Position numbers and translations under genes: made by a program. The notes beneath the pieces were generated by a model, which saw nothing but the letters and a program-made list of their open reading frames with translations, did not search any database and was not told where the DNA came from. This document shows, piece after piece, positions 5,622 to 7,616 of a stretch of DNA of 7,616 nt. The stretch is from NCBI GenBank assembly GCA_964644465.1, contig CAZXVU010000102.1:1-7616 (forward strand), given 5' to 3'. Origin of the DNA: CAZXVU01 sp964644465. GTDB lineage: Bacteria > Chlamydiota > Chlamydiia > Chlamydiales > SM23-39. The stretch's first letter is position 1. Each line of letters opens with the position of its first letter.

Positions 5622-6412
5622 TTTTTTAGAAACTCAATGGCTAGGGGAATAAACTCTTCCGGTTTTTCGATATGAAACGCATGACTCATCTTAGGGATCA
5701 ATTTGAATTGCGCGTGACTCATCCCTTTAGCAATTTCCTGGATTTCCCAAGGCGGACAAAGAATATCTTCTTCACCACCCATGATCAGCAAAGGGGTTTT
5801 GATGGTATGAAACCAAGAAGTTGAATCGAATTCCACAAGGGCTTCCAATTGGAACTTCTGTGCGGTCTGAGAAAGAGGATGGGGAGGTTTGGAGATAAGA
5901 TCTATGCAAAAGGAAACCTTCTTTGAGTCAGACATAAAGTCTCTTGAAAAAAGCCAAGGCAACACTCCTTCTGCGAGGCGAGCAGGATGGACGCCATCCA
6001 TGCGAAGATGGAACAAGAATCTTGTAGCCGCAGCTGATACAGGATTGAGCTTGAGAAAAGGGTAGGCTAGGATAACTTTCCCGAGTTCTTTGGCATGCTT
6101 TTTTGCAAGAGTCTGCGCTACGGAGGCGCCCATAGAGCTGCCTAGAATATGAGGAGCTTTCAGCTTAAGGTGATGGATGATCTTGTATGTATCGTCAGCC
6201 ATGTCCTCAACGGAATAAGCACTCTGGACTGGATCGCTTTGGCCGATTCCCCGATTGTCAAATAGAAGAAGTTGGAAATGGCTGGCCAATCCTTCCCGCA
6301 CAGTGTCCCAGAGATGGTGATCGCTGCAATATCCCGCGATCAGGACTAAAGGAGGCCCTTTTCCCTCGATTTCATAATAAAAATGACGGCTGTCTACTTG
6401 AACTTTTGGCAT
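5618..6412 (-). CDS. Alpha/beta hydrolase (enol-lactonase/esterase-like)
   Basis: This 264-residue cytoplasmic protein carries a complete alpha/beta-hydrolase plan. The oxyanion strand is PLVLIAGYCSD (21-31), with GY in place of the common HG, followed by LLLFDNRGIGQSD (48-60). The nucleophile elbow is GSSMG (91-95) with Ser93. Asp216 lies in GGEEDILCPP, and His244 in MSHAFHIEKPEEF is the likely general base. Length and motifs match the 3-oxoadipate enol-lactonase/BioH-like branch, a group with many unassigned esterases. No aromatic catabolism or biotin gene is nearby, so no pathway is assigned. GAGG five bases before the ATG supports the start. It lies 50 bp after the permease gene with no terminator between, and its stop overlaps the MFS start, so it is probably the middle gene of an operon. 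Confidence 0.9.
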   Translation of the reverse strand: MPKVQVDSRHFYYEIEGKGPPLVLIAGYCSDHHLWDTVREGLASHFQLLLFDNRGIGQSDPVQSAYSVEDMADDTYKIIHHLKLKAPHILGSSMGASVAQTLAKKHAKELGKVILAYPFLKLNPVSAAATRFLFHLRMDGVHPARLAEGVLPWLFSRDFMSDSKKVSFCIDLISKPPHPLSQTAQKFQLEALVEFDSTSWFHTIKTPLLIMGGEEDILCPPWEIQEIAKGMSHAQFKLIPKMSHAFHIEKPEEFIPLAIEFLKK

Positions 6413-6462
6413 TGGAGCCTCAACATGTTAAAGAGAAGGCTAACAAAAAGATCGATTTAAGT

Positions 6463-7616
6463 TTATTCTTTCGCTGCCGAATGCTCTTTGCGGATTTTGC
6501 TATGCTTGATGCTATAGCCAAAATAAATGATCAGACCGAGCCCAATCCAGAGGAGCAGCTGCAGCCAGGTCACTAAAGGCAAGCAGAGCATTTGGATGAA
6601 GCAAGTGACGATCCCTGCAAGAGGAACCCAAGGGACAAAAGGGACTCTAAAGGGACGTTTGAATTCTGGGTGGGTATGGCGTAAGATCCAAACTCCCAAA
6701 CAGACGATTCCAAAAATTAGCAAAGTAGTCATAGAAACAAGCTGTCCTAAGACATCGACTGCAAAAAGGCCTGATAGGAGCATTGCAATGATTGTTGTCA
6801 CAACAGTTGCAAAAACGGGGCTTCTTGTTTTGCTATGGATACGGGAGAATCGTTTAGGCAGAAGTCCATCTTTTCCAATGGCTAGAAAAACTCTTGTCTG
6901 GCCAAGCAATTGCACCAAGACCACCGAAGCAAGTCCTGCCAGGATGGCTAGCTTTACAATGAATGCGACCCAGAAAAAGGCGGGTCCCATCGCATTCAAG
7001 GCTACGGCCATCGGATCTGCGACGTGTAACATTTTGTAACTGACGATCCCTGTTAGCACAAGAGCCGTTATGATATACGCGACCGTACAAATCCCTAAGG
7101 AACCCAAAATCCCCCGAGGCAAATCTTTCTGAGGATTTTTTGCATCCTGCGCTAGGGTTGAGACTGTATCGAATCCAATATAGGCGAAAAAGACAAGTCC
7201 TGATGCTCTTAGGATTCCGCTCCAGCCGAATTCTCCGAATACTCCAGTATTTTCAGGGATGAAAGGAGTCCAATTCGCAGGGTTGATGTGGGGAATTCCA
7301 ACAATGATGAAGAGTGCGATCGTACACAACTTGATGATCACCATCACATGGTTCATTCGGGCTGCCGCTTTGATACCAATGATGATCATCATTCCAATAA
7401 AAGCGACCATGAGCATCGCGGGAAGATTCATCATAGCCCCGCTCATTTCCCAAGCATGACTCTCTATGTTGTAATGAAAAGGGGGATGCGTAAAAGTATC
7501 GGAAAAAACAACCCCGAAATCCTTTAAAAAGCTTTGAAAATACCCTGACCAGCCGACAGCAACCGTCGATGCCGAAACAATATATTGGGCAGTGACAGCC
7601 CATCCAATAATCCAAG
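6463..7616 (-). CDS. APC-family amino-acid permease (CAT/YfnA-like), 5'-truncated
   Basis: The frame runs without a stop to the right window edge, so 383 C-terminal residues are visible and the start is outside. The internal Met at 7446 is not the true start: the codons upstream of it encode WIIGWAVTAQYIVSASTVAV then GWSGYF, the conserved segment of cationic amino-acid transporter-type permeases. Further on, FFAYIGFDTVSTLAQDAKNPQ followed by DLPRGI is the family's helix-6 region. GKDGLLPKRFSRIH and TRSPVFA follow helix 8, and FKRPFRVPFVPWVPLAGI opens the C-terminal pair of helices (AA_permease_C). It is an inner-membrane importer or exchanger of amino acids; side-chain preference cannot be read. 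An intracellular bacterium would use it to take amino acids from the host. It is the first visible gene of the likely permease-hydrolase-exporter operon and ends in a soluble basic/acidic tail. Confidence 0.93.
   Translation of the reverse strand, partial: WIIGWAVTAQYIVSASTVAVGWSGYFQSFLKDFGVVFSDTFTHPPFHYNIESHAWEMSGAMMNLPAMLMVAFIGMMIIIGIKAAARMNHVMVIIKLCTIALFIIVGIPHINPANWTPFIPENTGVFGEFGWSGILRASGLVFFAYIGFDTVSTLAQDAKNPQKDLPRGILGSLGICTVAYIITALVLTGIVSYKMLHVADPMAVALNAMGPAFFWVAFIVKLAILAGLASVVLVQLLGQTRVFLAIGKDGLLPKRFSRIHSKTRSPVFATVVTTIIAMLLSGLFAVDVLGQLVSMTTLLIFGIVCLGVWILRHTHPEFKRPFRVPFVPWVPLAGIVTCFIQMLCLPLVTWLQLLLWIGLGLIIYFGYSIKHSKIRKEHSAAKE

Noticed and set aside
6527..7039. A 170-codon plus-strand open frame within the permease gene.
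   Set aside because: The minus-strand permease has clear family motifs throughout. The plus-strand product is Lys/Thr/Pro-rich with no recognisable domain.
7444..7446. ATG on the minus strand as start of a 327-residue permease.
   Set aside because: Conserved permease sequence continues upstream of it to the window edge, so this Met is internal.

Overview
The window is compact bacterial DNA of moderate GC with short intergenic gaps and seven protein-coding genes, two of them cut by the window edges. No RNA gene, CRISPR array, insertion sequence or origin was recognised. The mix of an amino-acid permease, a drug-efflux-type MFS carrier, two alpha/beta hydrolases (one with a C-terminal membrane hairpin) and an orphan helical protein with a polar N-terminus resembles environmental, amoeba-associated Chlamydiae (Waddlia- or Parachlamydia-like). 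That placement is an impression from protein style and base composition, not proven. Another intracellular lineage such as Legionella/Coxiella relatives is possible.

Left end (1-280): the last 73 codons of a plus-strand four-helix-bundle (S23/IVP-type) gene, followed by a GC-rich hairpin and a tandem 7-bp repeat that abuts the stop codon of the next gene. Positions 279-2018 hold two minus-strand genes: an orphan 327-residue helical protein, then a class I methyltransferase downstream. A textbook intrinsic terminator (961-1003) separates them.

Middle (2019-2610): a 223-bp divergent control region. It carries a 16-bp palindrome, a good sigma70-type promoter rightward for a small cupin gene, and a plausible leftward promoter for the orphan gene. 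The predicted leader of the orphan transcript would begin with an 11-bp hairpin that pairs fully only in that strand's RNA. The cupin gene and the next minus-strand gene converge and overlap by 8 bp at their stop codons.

Right part (2603-7616): four minus-strand genes. Reading in the direction of transcription they are an APC amino-acid permease (start outside the window), a small alpha/beta hydrolase, a DHA2-type 14-TM MFS exporter whose start overlaps the hydrolase stop as ATGA, and then, probably from its own promoter, a 465-residue class-3-lipase-like hydrolase. The permease, hydrolase and exporter look like one transcription unit.

Most genes belong to ordinary families. The least explained items are the orphan 327-residue protein with its structured leader, the lipase-like protein with a C-terminal hydrophobic hairpin, and the four-helix-bundle gene with its trailing palindrome and heptamer repeats. 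No wholly new multi-gene system can be claimed from this sequence alone.
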